A DNA stretch of 64,000 bases from Panorpa germanica (GCA_963678705.1 OY783216.1:10540001-10604000), one strand, 5' to 3'; positions 44,645 through 56,502 are shown, counted from the stretch's first letter. Numbers and translations: made by a program. Notes: generated by a model not told the origin, from the letters alone.

Positions 44645-45684
44645 TGCGATTAATTTAAAATAATAATTTTTTTTTAATATCCTAAAGCCGGATGTCCCCA
44701 TACGTGATCAGGAACTACTATATCCTTCCTGATTTAAATAGTTTAACAACGCACTTACACTAAACACTACACAAAGTCTATGCAAACGCGACACTTGCAC
44801 AATAATCAATTGTCTTGTTGAATTGTCTTCTACAGTAATAGGAACAGTGCAAGATTCAATAAGAAATGTGTAATAAAAAAATTATTATTTTATAAACGAA
44901 ATGAAAAAAATATTTTTAATATTGAACACCTGTTTATAACTATACTCAGAATAAATATTTCAATTTACAAATGGAATTAAAATTTAAAATGAAATTACAA
45001 ATTATTTTATTGAATTTAGAACATATACATATAAAACAGACATCCCTTGGCGACGAGTTAAATGCTAGTTTAATTTAAATCTCGTTCATGGAAATATTCT
45101 AAAATGAATGTATTTAACATGTTTCCTTTCTTTCTGTTACAGATGACAGTTGGGATGCAGACGAGATTAAAATATTAAAACTTTAAAATTAATTATTCGA
45201 AATATGAAATAAGTTTTTTAATACAAAAGTTAAAGAAAAAACTATATGCTGTGGAATATTAATATAAATACAAATCAAATGCTTTGATGCACCCTCATAC
45301 CCCGTTTACGCTCGCCATTGCACCCTAGGCGCTTACGGTTCATTTTACGCTAAAACTTGCAATCTGCGATAAAGTTTATATGTAACATGATAAATTACCG
45401 CGTACACATAAAACTTAAATAAATTAAAAACCGAACGAAGAGAAAAGTTAAATAAGAATAAGAAATCCGCGTAAATTGTTCCGTAAAAATTGAAGCATAA
45501 AAATTTAATTAGTTTTTAATTAATATTCATCGCGTAGCAGGTAAAAAAGTGGTAAAAGTTTATTATTAAAAGTCGATATGTGACGTCATTAATAAAAACA
45601 AAAACTTTTTAAAAATAGTTTCAAGTTATTTTCAAAATATTTAATAATGTGAAAAGTTGTGTTAGTTGCTGGTGCGGACGCAAG
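44645..45684. promoter_or_regulatory. Upstream region of the receptor gene, features not resolved
   Basis: About 1 kb of mostly A/T-rich DNA before the start-codon exon, with a G/C-richer bit near 45290-45345 (CCCGTTTACGCTCGCC). No TATA or initiator can be named with confidence. The transcription start, 5' UTR and possible upstream exons are undetermined; the frame stays open for some codons upstream of the ATG but has no earlier in-frame ATG nearby. Confidence 0.3.
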
Positions 45685-45762
45685 ATGTCACTGATGTATT
45701 CGTCGCAAGCCCCACCGGCTATATGTCCGTTTCAGGATTTTAATGACACTATAGGAAACCAG
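45685..45762 (+). CDS. GPCR exon 1 (start codon, extracellular N-terminus)
   Basis: 26 codons from ATG, reading MSLMYSSQAPPAICPF then QDFNDTIGNQ, ending CAG before a consensus GTAAGA donor in phase 0. NDT is an N-glycosylation sequon, fitting an extracellular N-terminus. The assignment depends on exon 2, which continues in phase. The chosen ATG is the first in frame; a second at codon 4 is possible. No signal peptide, as is usual for many family A receptors. Confidence 0.72.
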
Positions 45763-46251
45763 GTAAGAGCCATAAATAAACCACTATTACATTCCTGAGC
45801 AATATTTTTATTTATTTTATTTTAATATCATTGTGCATCCTTCCTCCTCATTCCAAAAGAAAAAACAAACTGTACACATATACTCCAGAAATATACTCAT
45901 GTAAAATTATAATACGGCGTAAAAATGGTTGTTTGGGTAGAAAGAGATAAAAGTATATCCATTTCGTGTTTCCCCTCGTCCTAGAACGTTCATACCCCTC
46001 AAAAAGAATCGAATGATTTACTAACAGTTATCAGTCTATATTATGTGGTTTGTGATAATGTCCGCATACGAAACGCTGATTTCTTTGGTGGCCACACGGC
46101 TTAATAGAAAGACCTTGAATGCGACTACTTAAGCTTCCTCTATTTTATTACCCCAATAAAAATGTAACTAAATTTAGAACATTGTAACATTACGGCAGCG
46201 ATTCTCTATCGCAAAGAGCGAGCTTAATCTAATTCCTATTCTTATGACCAG

Positions 46252-46432
46252 GTGCCTTCGGACTATCCCTCGTTTAACGACGTGGAGGATCCCCGTACAG
46301 CGGCGCTTAGGCGTTACTCATACGGCGTTATATTACCAACGATCTGCTGCCTGGGAATTGTTGGAAATGTGTTAAACCTCGTTGTACTGACCAGAAGGAA
46401 CATGAGAGGGACAGCCTATATCTACATGAGAG
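46252..46432 (+). CDS. GPCR exon 2: N-terminus, TM1 and first intracellular loop
   Basis: Follows a CTTATGACCAG acceptor and ends ATGAGAG before a perfect GTGAGTGA donor in phase 1 (60 codons plus one base). It reads VPSDYPSFNDVEDPRT, then hydrophobic TM1 YGVILPTICCLGIVGNVLN with the GNxxN signature of rhodopsin-family receptors, then LVVLTRRNMRGTAYIYMR, a basic first loop running into TM2. It resembles insect peptide-receptor-like orphan GPCRs more than amine receptors; the ligand cannot be told from this piece. Frames beyond the donor stop at once. The remaining helices are not found before 64000. Confidence 0.85.
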
Positions 46433-46741
46433 GTGAGTGATTGAGATAGCTATATTATCTGTAATTTATAATATGTATCTAAGAGTGTACCACCTTCAAT
46501 TGAGGATTCCATTGCATGTTCTCACGTGATATGTTATACCGAATTCTTGGTTCTATTTTGAATAATCCCAAGCTTTGTTAAATATGTCTTTGGATACAGT
46601 CTTTGAGGAAGTAAGAGTGCGTTCACAATATTCCATATGAATGCCACTAATAAATCATACACTAACGTGGAACGGCGGTTCACGACTCTTCATATTTTTA
46701 GTTTCACGAAATGGAAGGAAACGAAGCCACGCCCATAAGTT

Positions 46742-47428
46742 ATTTATTATTATTTTATTTTTAATGTTTATGCCATTTGGCACTACATTCTTGTGCCTTA
46801 ACTCATTTGTTTTAATATCATTAAGATTAATTCATTTGATCCCTATTATATCTAAACATCAAATGAGTGAGAAACACTCATTCCAACAGAAAAAAGAAAT
46901 TATCCTTACAAAAATAAAAACAAAACTGCTACTGTTATTGCTTCACTCCTTCTGCTACTCTTCATCTTGTTTCTACTCTGCCATTCCTTCTCTTTCCTCG
47001 CTCCTTTTCTCTATCTCCGCCATCCACCTCTTCCCTTCACTATATAGCTTTTTTCTCACATGAAAAGTTAATGTACTCCAATGTTTCTATCTTCGTTCCG
47101 CCCACCCTGCACATCCTTTTCTCGCTATTTGCTCAGTATCTGTTTCCTTTCTCCTCGTTTCCCAATCTAAATCTGGCAATCCTTCTCATGTTTTTTGTGT
47201 CTTTTTCTCTTAAGTATTGTGGTACCCCTCTCCTAAATCCTTTCATCCATTCTTTTTTGTGGTTGTATCTCCCTGTCTCTTCTCCTTAGCTCCTCTTCCA
47301 CACTTGTGCCTCCTTCTCTCTGTCGGGCCTCCTCCTTTACTCTTCTTTCAACTCTCCTCCCTAATATTTCTTAGGGTTTCGCCTTCAGCGTTACTCATTT
47401 TCTTCTCGAACTTGACTGCTCTCCTTCC
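46742..47428 (-). mobile_element. LINE-B copy with 12-bp target duplication
   Basis: CGCCCATAAGTT is duplicated at 46730-46741 and 47429-47440. Minus-strand 5'-truncated LINE with the same 3' UTR as at 8900 (TGCCTTAACTCATT, CTATTATATCTAAACAT). ORF2 traces are broken by stops, and the long plus-strand frames here are shadows of its purine-rich coding strand. Its insertion into the probable receptor intron is in antisense orientation. Confidence 0.88.
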
Positions 47429-47444
47429 CGCCCATAAGTTTTTG

Positions 47445-47940
47445 GTAGAATGAAGCGACCACCTCTCAAAATTTCAAGTTTATCAAATTCAACTTAATGC
47501 TTTCTATTTCTGTCGTAGTGTACAGACAAAGTAGATATAAAGCAATTGTGAATTATTTTTAGATCGTCCTCGCTCTGCTAATATCCGTATTTTCTAACAA
47601 GTAAGATTCTCAGCGCTTTTGTGCAGTTAATTCCACATACAAAGCACATAAAACATGCTGAGAATATCGTAGCGCAAATGCCTGGAGCCTTCTTCTGTCA
47701 AAATAAGAAAGAAGTAGGTTACGTTACAATAACCGAGATAATCTGTTCGTTGCAGGATGACTTACATTATAAAAATTCTACTTTAAAAAGTAATATTTAA
47801 TGCAGCAAGAAACAGGTTTTAGTAAGATACTAAAATAAATATCTCGAGACGATATAAGATAAACAGTAGAACTAAGAAACTAAGAATAGCTAAAGAAATA
47901 TATCGTTGGAAAGAGAGCAACCGTGTATTTTGGGTAAACA
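47445..47940. other. No gene recognised
   Basis: Ordinary A/T-rich intron-like sequence. Confidence 0.4.
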
Positions 47941-47951
47941 GCAGTTTTTTT

Positions 47952-48667
47952 TAGAGCTTCGTACGAGAAATACAAGACGAGATATTTTTGAAAACTATTG
48001 AGACGGTACCGAGTTCTGGTCTTGTTGACGTTATTTTAAAAAAAAAATCAGAGAAAAATAAACCAACAGCAACATAATCGTTCAACCTTTTTTTATTACA
48101 AAAAAGGATAGGTCGTAAATTTACGAAATATAAAATCTGGTAAACAAACATCTGTTAAATATTTTATTTTATAATTTTGTCTTTTACAACATTTTGTAGC
48201 CGAACGGAAATGAATGTTTTAATGGAAAATAAATGTAAATATAAATTATTTACAATGCGATTGTTTGATGACATTTTGCCGCAAAAATGTCGTTGAGTGT
48301 AGGTGTTAGTAGTGTCAACCTGACAAAAAAGGCCGAGATTACATGAAAGTGATGATGTATTGTAAGTGAAATTGAACTGTGTATAAAAAAATTCTTCAAA
48401 GTTTAAATTTTTTTTAAAATTTGATACAATTAAAGGTGATAAAAAAGCGACATGCTTAGTGTGTGAAAAATTTAGAATAAAAAAAATAATTAGCTGAAAT
48501 GATATAAAGAATTACTTTGTTTAGGACTATCTCAGGAGTAAGTTCTCACAATAACGAGATGTGACGAGACGAAACGAGACGGGTACAAGAATAAAAAGAT
48601 ATCTATATTTAACAACAAGGCGAGATTTTTGAAACTCTCGCCTTATCTCGTCTCGTCTGAAGCCCTA
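47952..48667 (-). mobile_element. hAT MITE (TCACACGAG family), copy 3
   Basis: Starts TAGAGCTTCGTACGAGAAAT, ends CGTCTCGTCTGAAGCCCTA, flanked by the exact 8-bp duplication GTTTTTTT (47944-47951 and 48668-48675). It is 716 bp, longer than the two other copies, and inverted relative to them. Shared interior includes GGCGAGATTTTTGAAACTC and AAAAAGGCCGAGATTA. Confidence 0.9.
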
Positions 48668-48679
48668 GTTTTTTTCTTG

Positions 48680-49500
48680 CGAATTTAATATTAATATTTT
48701 AATGTTCATTTTAAACAGAGTAAACCTCACGTGGCTTATCAGCGGTAATTTATTTTTCATGATGCTGTGGTTTATAAATTAACTTGTATTACATTTAGAA
48801 GGTTTTGATGGTAAAAGCACTTTGTTACACAGTGACGAAGCATAAAGCTGCATCGTAAGCTACGAGCTTTAAGCTGTCTCCTTGACATGTAACATGCAGT
48901 TGACGATGCAGCTGCAATAGACTGCTACTGCTCTGTAGTTCATATGCTGACCATTCCAAGTCCCAATGACCCGATGATCTGTGTGCTCCTAACTAAGCAG
49001 TAGTAGGTAAACTCGTGCTCGTAGACAAGTGACGCTACGGTCGCTACAGTGTGCTACGGCCACTGAATATAAAATAGTTCAGTGCTACGTGTGATAAACA
49101 AAACGAGAAGATATCACTGATAGGTTTAACCTGATTATATTCTGTATCCGATGACAGCAATCGGGTAATGATTTACAGAGTTTTTGTGTGTTATCTAAAT
49201 ATGACGTAAGAAGTGTTCAATGTATGAATTTCGTTTAATTATTAATAAATCCCAATAAACACAGTTACATGTTTGTAATGTCGGCAGATCACCCTCGGCG
49301 AGACATTTTTCAAAACATTTGTCGATGTGCCGAGAATAAACATGGCTCACATGTCTTTTTTTCGTTTCTTATATATAGTTTCTCGGGCTTCCCAGGCACG
49401 TAGCCTTTTATCGCCCCTAATATTGTTCTGCTTCTTCTTATACTTTATATCCAGACAACAAGAATGATTTATTCATGGCTATTGCTGTTATAAATTTCGG
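48680..49500. other. No gene recognised
   Basis: Includes a G/C-richer patch (48835-49080) with AAGCT/AGCTT motifs; no copy or splice signal identified. Confidence 0.4.
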
Positions 49501-49508
49501 TTTCTCAA

Positions 49509-49770
49509 TCAAAAAGGGGGTGTTAACAGGAAGCGTCTGCGAAGTCTGTAGCACCGCTCTTTAGAGTCCATTTCTTGCCATTGCTGTATTTTACATTGCC
49601 ACAGAATGTGGTCAGGATCTGCCTCCTCTTCACCACAGATCTCACATGTCGATTCCTTTGACTTGTTGCTCATCAACCGAGGCAAGCCAACGAAATGTGA
49701 GAACACTGGAGACAGGCCAAAACGAGGCGAGAACTACTGTAAACACTCGATCTCGGCGATCCGAGCCGAG
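49509..49770 (-). pseudogene. LINE fragment, RNase H tail and zinc motif (LINE-C)
   Basis: The minus strand reads FSPRFGLSPVFSHFVGLPR, then CEICGEEEADPDHILWQC and a charged tail ending near FLLTPPF. C-x2-C followed by H-x4-C after a GHGxFxxYLxR-like segment is the usual end of LINE ORF2 proteins carrying RNase H. One TAG lies just upstream of FSPRFG. The zinc motif differs from that of both the intact I-like element and LINE-B, so it is a third family. Upstream it abuts Rep-E. Confidence 0.65.
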
Positions 49771-49779
49771 GCAGAAAGG

Positions 49780-50040
49780 CCAACACGGAAAGGAGATGAG
49801 AGCTACTTTATTTATCAGATAAATAGAAGAGCCAAAATCGGCAACACCGTCCAGGTCCAATTTTTTGATAGGGTCTACTTCAGCGTCAAATATTTTATAG
49901 TATGTAGAATAAGTGTAATAATAAGCCTAAGAAGTTAAAATATCGTTTTTCATTACTTTTATTATAAAAAAAAAATCTTAAAAATACGTTACATTTTCGA
50001 GCTGTAGACCATCGTTCCTCCGTAAAGTTTTTAATATCTT
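49780..50040 (-). repeat. Rep-E copy, inverted
   Basis: CCAAAATCGGCAACACCGTC, TAGAATAAGTGTAATAATAA and CGAGCTGTAGACCATCGTTC match the complement of 36010-36290. No coding meaning. Confidence 0.7.
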
Positions 50041-50504
50041 TTGCATTTATTTAGTAACAATGTAACAGAACTAATGTTAAGTAAAAAATATTACGTTATA
50101 TAATACACAACTTTACGTTCTGTGTTTAGCGGGATAATTATAAACCATACAAACTTAAATTTCGTCTACAATAACCTCTGCACTTAGCAGTTAGCAGGTA
50201 CTTCAATTTATTTTAAATGTAATTATCATTTCAAGTTGTTTCTTCTGTTTTCCTTTCAATTTACTAGACAACCTTTTCGTTGTAGATGCGAACTAAGTTT
50301 TCAATCTTGATTCTTTTAAACTAAATGTAATTTAATTTGAACAAAACGTTGCACTTCTACCATACCAGTAGCGTAGCATTATAAGAACGGACTCTAACGT
50401 CTAATGGTGCTTATTTAACTTAGTTGTCCATTTTCCGTTTTGAAGGGGATAAATCTCCCTCCCTCTGGTCCAGTGGTCAATTCACTGACATATACGTACT
50501 GATA

Positions 50505-50720
50505 ATAAAATGGCGACAAAAGAGGCGGAGAGAAGGAGAGAAGAAGGAAGAAGAGTGGAAGAGGAGTACAGACAGAGAGATACAGCAGCAAGAAAAAATG
50601 ACAAAAGTTGACAAATACAATAAGAGATATGAATTGATGTGGGGGAAAAGAAATAAGAAATATAAAAGGAATCGCAAGATTTTGATTCAGAAATAAAGAG
50701 AAGAGCCGCGGTCGAAATTT
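50505..50720 (+). pseudogene. LINE-B fragment
   Basis: Plus-strand traces ATKEAERRREEGRRVEEEY, then after a frameshift YNKRYELMWGKRNKKYK, the same charged segment as at 9300 and 35200. Stops interrupt it. Boundaries and target duplication are not resolved. Confidence 0.65.
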
Positions 50721-50724
50721 TAGA

Positions 50725-51705
50725 TCTATCTTAATCCTAAAATGGATCATTGCCCCTCTTTTCGTTCTGAAAGCAGTAAAGTGAACCTCGTCTCGTACTA
50801 AACATTATTATATGATCCTCGCTTGATCCTAAATAAAATCATGATCTTCATCTTATTTTAAGTCTCAGCTGTTTTATTATTGTGTGAACCTCTTTTAAAC
50901 CTGAGATGGACAAAGACATGTTAAGAAATGTATTTATACCTGAACGACATGCATTTTATTGTTAAGGGATGAATATGAAATAATGAATTAGAGAGAGAGA
51001 GAGAGGTTTATATAAGGTTTTCAATACCATCCTCGGGATCTTTACGTGGAGCTCCAGCGACCTCTGCACGCCACTGCATAGGTAGCCATTTAAGTTCTAG
51101 TTTTGTAAATTCATTCCACGATAACTATTACTGAAGTCTATTAACTTTATTGTTCATATAACTTAATTATAAAGTAAAACGGAACATTTCTTCATAAATA
51201 TTCAGGTAAATTAAACATTTAGTAAACATAACCTCACATACTGGTATTCTTAGATGCAGTGATTTTCCCAGAAGTAACTAAGTAACCGTAAGGAAACAGG
51301 AAGTACAATAAGCTGTCGCCTAGTGGGTGTACGAGTATAGTTAATTTTCATTATTTGTCAAAGCTGTTAATTTATTGCAAATTTGTGTCAAGCGAATTTT
51401 GAGTTACGATGCAATTTAAGTAAATTTATGTGGGTTAATTAAGTAGTAATGTTAGGTAGTTCTACTTCCCTACTTCTGTGCGAATAACAGTTGTTTAACT
51501 TGTACATGAAAATACTCCCTTAAAACCCAAACATTACAGTTGTAATTTTTAATGTTTTTAAAATATCTGATCCGCTCTATTGGGCCAGTACTTTATTTTC
51601 TGGCTGTACCAAATATGGACATACATTTATTAGGCAGCAAAGTAGTTAATGTACGATTATATGAGACTTCGACATCATAACGAAACGTATCTGTATATGC
51701 GTATA
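50725..51705. other. No gene; (GA)n at 50991-51006
   Basis: A/T-rich with one short GA microsatellite. A patch near 51020-51080 is slightly G/C-richer without exon signals. Confidence 0.4.
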
Positions 51706-51712
51706 AGACATT

Positions 51713-52192
51713 TTATTAGTAATTACAAATTTTTAATCAAACTTATGTGTTGCTTCTGAAATCAAAGACTATTATTTTAATAATTTACATAATAATTACA
51801 CTGTTTAACTTAAATCATACTATCTTACCTGATATCAAAGAAACGACATTTAAAGTTTATTATTTAAATTGTCAAATCTTTTTAATCTAATTTTATAATA
51901 ACTTAACATTATGCACAGTGAGTTCTGTCAGTTCCAAATATCAACTGTGTTGGCCGTTATTCCTTACAACGTTATTCATAGAGTCCACGAGTTTATGATC
52001 ACTGTTCCACCGACAGATGAGCTTTGTACCAACTTACTTTATTGAAGTCGGACTAGGCAGTTACTGCTTGCACTACACACACTACAATGAAAGTAGTTAT
52101 AACTAATATATACCGTTAGTTCACCTGACCAGAATGCAATTGTAATATCTATGTCAGTGTTACCAACTAAAGAAATATAATTTCCTATTTCA
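51713..52192 (-). repeat. Rep-C, best complete reference copy
   Basis: Uninterrupted copy of the composite repeat. In plus sense of the element it holds TTTAGTTGGTAACACTGAC, then about 150 bp, then AAGTTGGTACAAAGCTC, followed by AACGGCCAACACAGTTGATA and TTAAGTTAAACAGTG-type blocks. The short variants at 180-470, 54010-54240 and 55250-55400 lack the part between the two GTTGGTA motifs. Confidence 0.78.
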
Positions 52193-52331
52193 GTAGCGGT
52201 CTTTGTGCAAATGTAAGAGAATCGTAAATCGCTCCCTCGCTCTCTGGTTTAGCATTCACTCTGTGTGTTTTGTACTTAGTATAACGATATCCTTTTTCCT
52301 ACAACTACGACTCCTACTTATAGTTCAGAGT

Positions 52332-52771
52332 TCGGTGCTCTGGACCCGACTCGACCCGGACCCGAATCCGTCGGGTATTAGTAATAAGCCCGAACCCGGG
52401 ACCCGGAAGAAAACCCGACGTATCCGGGTCCGAATGCTTTTGGTGGTGTAAATGCAAAACCAAATGCGCGTCGCTCGATATACACAGTTCAAAAATTTAA
52501 AATATTTTTTAAATATTTATTTAATATGATAGTACCGTTACTAAACATATAAATCATAAAGTTTAGTAATGTGTAACTTGTATTCTTTAAATTATTGTTT
52601 AGTATTAACCATTCTAGAAGTTTCTTCAATCTCACATATATAATTTGATTTCGATAACGCAAAAATAAATGAATTGCTATTGTTACTTAAAGATTTACAT
52701 CGTCGTCGGGTTTATAATATATTGGACCCGGATCTGCCGGGTATTGAAACCCCGGGTTTTCAGAAGCTCTA
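52332..52771 (+). mobile_element. hAT element, CCGGGT family, copy
   Basis: Left end CTCTGGACCCGACTCGACCC, right end GGGTTTTCAGAAGCTCTA. Interior ATGCGCGTCGCTCGA and AAATCATAAAGTTTAGTA are family markers. The terminal bases are eroded and no duplication is legible. Confidence 0.72.
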
Positions 52772-52774
52772 CGT

Positions 52775-53690
52775 GCAACATTACAATACATAAGCAGAAC
52801 TACGATAGCTTCTTATTAAGACGTAAGACGTATAAAAACGATCGGCGAATATGACCCAATCGTTATCAACAGTGTTTTATAAAATGTATAAATGAAGAAG
52901 ATGCTCATATGTGTGTGTGTGTGTTTGTGTGATACAACCATTACCCTTGTGACAGATTAATGCATTTCCACAAATCACAGTATTTTCCTCATTTTCCAGT
53001 GGATTAGCTTCATACACTTACTCGTAGTTCATCAGATAACACTTGCAGACAATCCATCTCGTTTTTCTGAATCAAATAACAATGAAGTCGGAGTAGTGAT
53101 GTCCGTCAATTATTGTCTACATCTCCAGCGTTGCACTGGAGCAACGTGCTGCTGCTATAAAGCGCTATAATCCAGACGCTAGACAAGCTCCAGGAGAGGG
53201 ATGGGTCACCAGGAGGCCAGGAGGCCAGGGGTCGAGGCGGATGACCTGGATCTGTCAGTAGTCAACTGCTTCTTAAGAACCATTCCGTCTATGATCGCCA
53301 TCCAACAGCAGTCTCGAAAAAACTTTAATTGCTTGGCAAGGAATTAAATGTCGGTATTTAATTAAAGTGAATCTAAGTGTTTTTTTTTTGTCGTCAATAT
53401 ATTCCGCCATGTCTATGGTAATCTAATAATAAAATCGTAACGTAATGGCTCTTTTCGAGTAAAGTTTTTTACATTTAATTATACTTCTTAAAGTGCTTAG
53501 AAGGATTTATTGTATTGCTTATAAAATAGATTTTGTAACGTGTTTTTAGAACCATGTGACAGCATTTTGTATTCGATTGGACTTCTTAAAAGTAGATTTA
53601 GACAAGGAAGTAACAGAATTAAATTACATAATGTTCGAAATATAAAAAGCATTGGAGATACTAAAACAATATGGGCAATAGGTCAAAGCC
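52775..53690. other. No gene assigned; (GT)n at 52911-52931
   Basis: A G/C-richer patch at 53130-53280 contains a short direct repeat CAGGAGGCCAGGAGGCCAGG. No exon structure or family recognised. Confidence 0.4.
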
Positions 53691-53696
53691 TTAGAG

Positions 53697-55545
53697 CATA
53701 TATACATGGAGAGAGAATGCTGGACCTGAAAGTGTGTCCAAAATGTGTGCGAGAGAGAAAGGTATATGTTCCTATTTGTTATCTATGCGCAAACGTCGAA
53801 AATGACGATTGTCAAGTCAGAGCTGTCGAGATATAATACGTGACAGTTGTTAAATGTGACATTATATTGCTTAAAGCATATATATATGGCGTGTGAATAG
53901 CCTATGGTTCCTATAGATTAAAAGTGTGTCCAAAATGTGTGCGAGAGAGAAAGGTAACGTTCCTATTTGTTCTCTATGCGCATGCGTTGAAAGTGACAGC
54001 TCTCTAGAAATAATAATATTCTAGATATAATAAATATTAAATATGTAAAGAAATTATATTTCTTTAGTTGGTACAAAGCTCGTCTGTCGGTAAAACAGTG
54101 ACCGTTCAATGAAAACATATCATGAACGCCATAGATTAGTAGGGATAACGGGCAACACAGTTGATATTTGGAGTGGAGAGAATTCACATTTTTAGTTTTA
54201 TTTATATTTATATATAGTTTATTTATATATATACAAATCTACATTATTCTACTTCAATATAATGTCATATTTAACAATTGTCACATTTTATGTCTAGACA
54301 GCTCTGACTTGACAACTATCACTTTCGACGCATGCGCATAGAGAACAAATAGAAACATATACTTTTCTCTCTCACACACATTTTGGACACACTTTCAGGT
54401 CCAGAATTCTCTCTCCATATATATATGCGCTAAGTTATATTGATGTAGATTAATGTAGATATGTATAAAAATAAACAAACTATATATAAATATACTGTTG
54501 TAAAATGGTGTCGGATTGTCGTTCTGGAAGGAGATTACTCAGCTTGCTAGTACATTCTGCAGGGATGCTAGTTTCTGGTAGTAGATTCTTCAGTTGACGA
54601 CTTCCAACAACCAATTACAGTAGGAAAGAATTAACTCTCTTAAGATGATTAACAGGATTCTTGTTAAGACGGTGTATTGTTGCAATTTGAGAATACTTGA
54701 GCGGTCTAAAGTATAACCTCGTTGCAACATACGACGGTTGAACAATTAGTATCTTTTAATTACTATTAATACAAACACTTTTATTAAAATATATCATTTA
54801 TTCGTTGTAATATTATATCTGCGTACTTAATTACAATAGTATTTTATTAGATTAATAAAGATGCCAGATATAAAACAAAATGTAATTCTAGTGTTATAAT
54901 TTGATTAATAGTTAAAGCGTGCTTACAGTTGAATACTTAGATGTTACAATTGGAGTAATTGCACGAACGAAGTTACAAATCGTAATGCTTGCTCTGAGTC
55001 TCGTACAGTTTTATATATAATGATTTATTTCACATCACAATACGCCAATACTGGGTTACCAGTATTAAAACAATATAAATCTCCACAGACCAGAGACAAT
55101 ATTTATAAGCGCTAAACTTAAACAATTATTCATTACAATATTAATACTAATACAAAAACTATTGACATAATATAATTCTTATGTAATAATTAACATTTAA
55201 TATTATTAAAATAAAAGGTAAGTGCGACATATGCGTACTTACAACAATACTATGACGTCTATGGCGTTCATGAGTATATGTTTTCACTGAACGGTCACTG
55301 TTTTACCGACAGACGAGCTTTGTACCAACTAAAGAAATATAATTTCTTTACATATTTAATATTTATTATATCTAGAATATTATTATTTATTATTTCTAGA
55401 GAGCTGTCACTTTCAACGCATTGGCATAGATAACAAATAGGAACATATACCTTTCTCTCTCGTACACATTTTAGACACACTGTTAATCTATAGGAAACAT
55501 AGGCTATTCACTCTCCATATATATATGCTCTAAGGTCAAAGCAGT
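53697..55545. repeat. Rep-D/Rep-C cluster in direct and inverted orientation
   Basis: GTGTGTCCAAAATGTGTGCG followed by AGAGAGAAAGGTA and a CGCATGCG core occurs direct at 53730 and 53920, and inverted at 54320-54410 and 55415-55480. Two of these continue into Rep-C (54010-54240 direct; 55250-55400 inverted). The arrangement suggests Rep-D and Rep-C are parts of one element and that this locus has been inverted and duplicated. The 98-codon frame at 53540-53836 partly derives from it. Confidence 0.7.
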
Positions 55546-55549
55546 GCGC

Positions 55550-56100
55550 TTTGTCCTGTTGTTTCAGAATCCCAGAAATTAAAAACTCTATTGTATCTAA
55601 TCTAATCTAATGTTGTATTTGGTCAAAGTTTACTGAGTTTAATGTATTAAGTCTACAAATATGACATAATGACATCTACAGATATTATAGAATAACACAT
55701 GAGGAGGAAGGCACTAGTCTAGGTATTATTTAAAAATAGGCCATGGGTTCCGGTATTAACAAATTTGCAAACCAGCAACAGCTATTTTAACGAGTATCCC
55801 GGTATTTCCTTGTAACAGTATAATCCTTGACAGGAAGTGTAAGGATACTGGAGCACACCTAACGATAAGCGCCTCAGCGGTTTAGTTTCTAAAGTGTTAT
55901 TGCAGTTTCTACTAAGCAATTCTTATGTGTTTTGATTTAAATAAAAAATATATGTAAGAAAAGTCAAAGATAACAGTAGCATTATCAATAAGTCTTCTTC
56001 TTTATTATTATTATATTGTACTAAAAACATTAAATTCAATTCATCATTTACAATCTGTCCCGAGAGACATTTATCAAATTTTGTTGATACATAAAAATGA
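55550..56100. other. No gene recognised
   Basis: A/T-rich; no complete repeat. Confidence 0.4.
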
Positions 56101-56502
56101 TATGTGAGCACTGGCGTAGCTAGGAATGAGCCAGTCGGTGCTGGGCACCGGGGCCCTCGGACCCTGACCAGCAAACCTCGTATTGTACTAGCTAAAAATT
56201 CTCCCACCTTTGGAATGTAAATAAAATAGGTTGCAACACGACTTTATTAAGGTAGTACTGTCGGTCAGAGTTACCGTTTAATGTTTTCTAAAATTTGGCG
56301 TGTTAGTAGATTATAATAAGTTAATGATCTCGTTAAATTTTAGAAAAACTGCAGAGAACCATTAAAAATATATTTTTTAATTTAACATCGAGGCTTATGA
56401 GAAATCACAGTTTTTATTTCATTTTATAAAAAGAATAGTTTAGATTTAGATTTATCGAAGTCTACTAGCTAAGCATTGTTGTGCGGTATGTAGTAATAAC
56501 CG

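Noticed and set aside
46641..47063. 140-codon plus-strand frame just after the receptor exon
   Set aside because: Pyrimidine-rich shadow of the antisense LINE-B copy at 46742-47428, with the target duplication lying inside the frame.
53540..53836. 98-codon frame with CPKCVRERK and CYLC cysteines, suggesting a zinc protein
   Set aside because: The cysteine part lies in Rep-D, which recurs inverted at 54.3 and 55.4 kb with differing frames; no domain is conserved.
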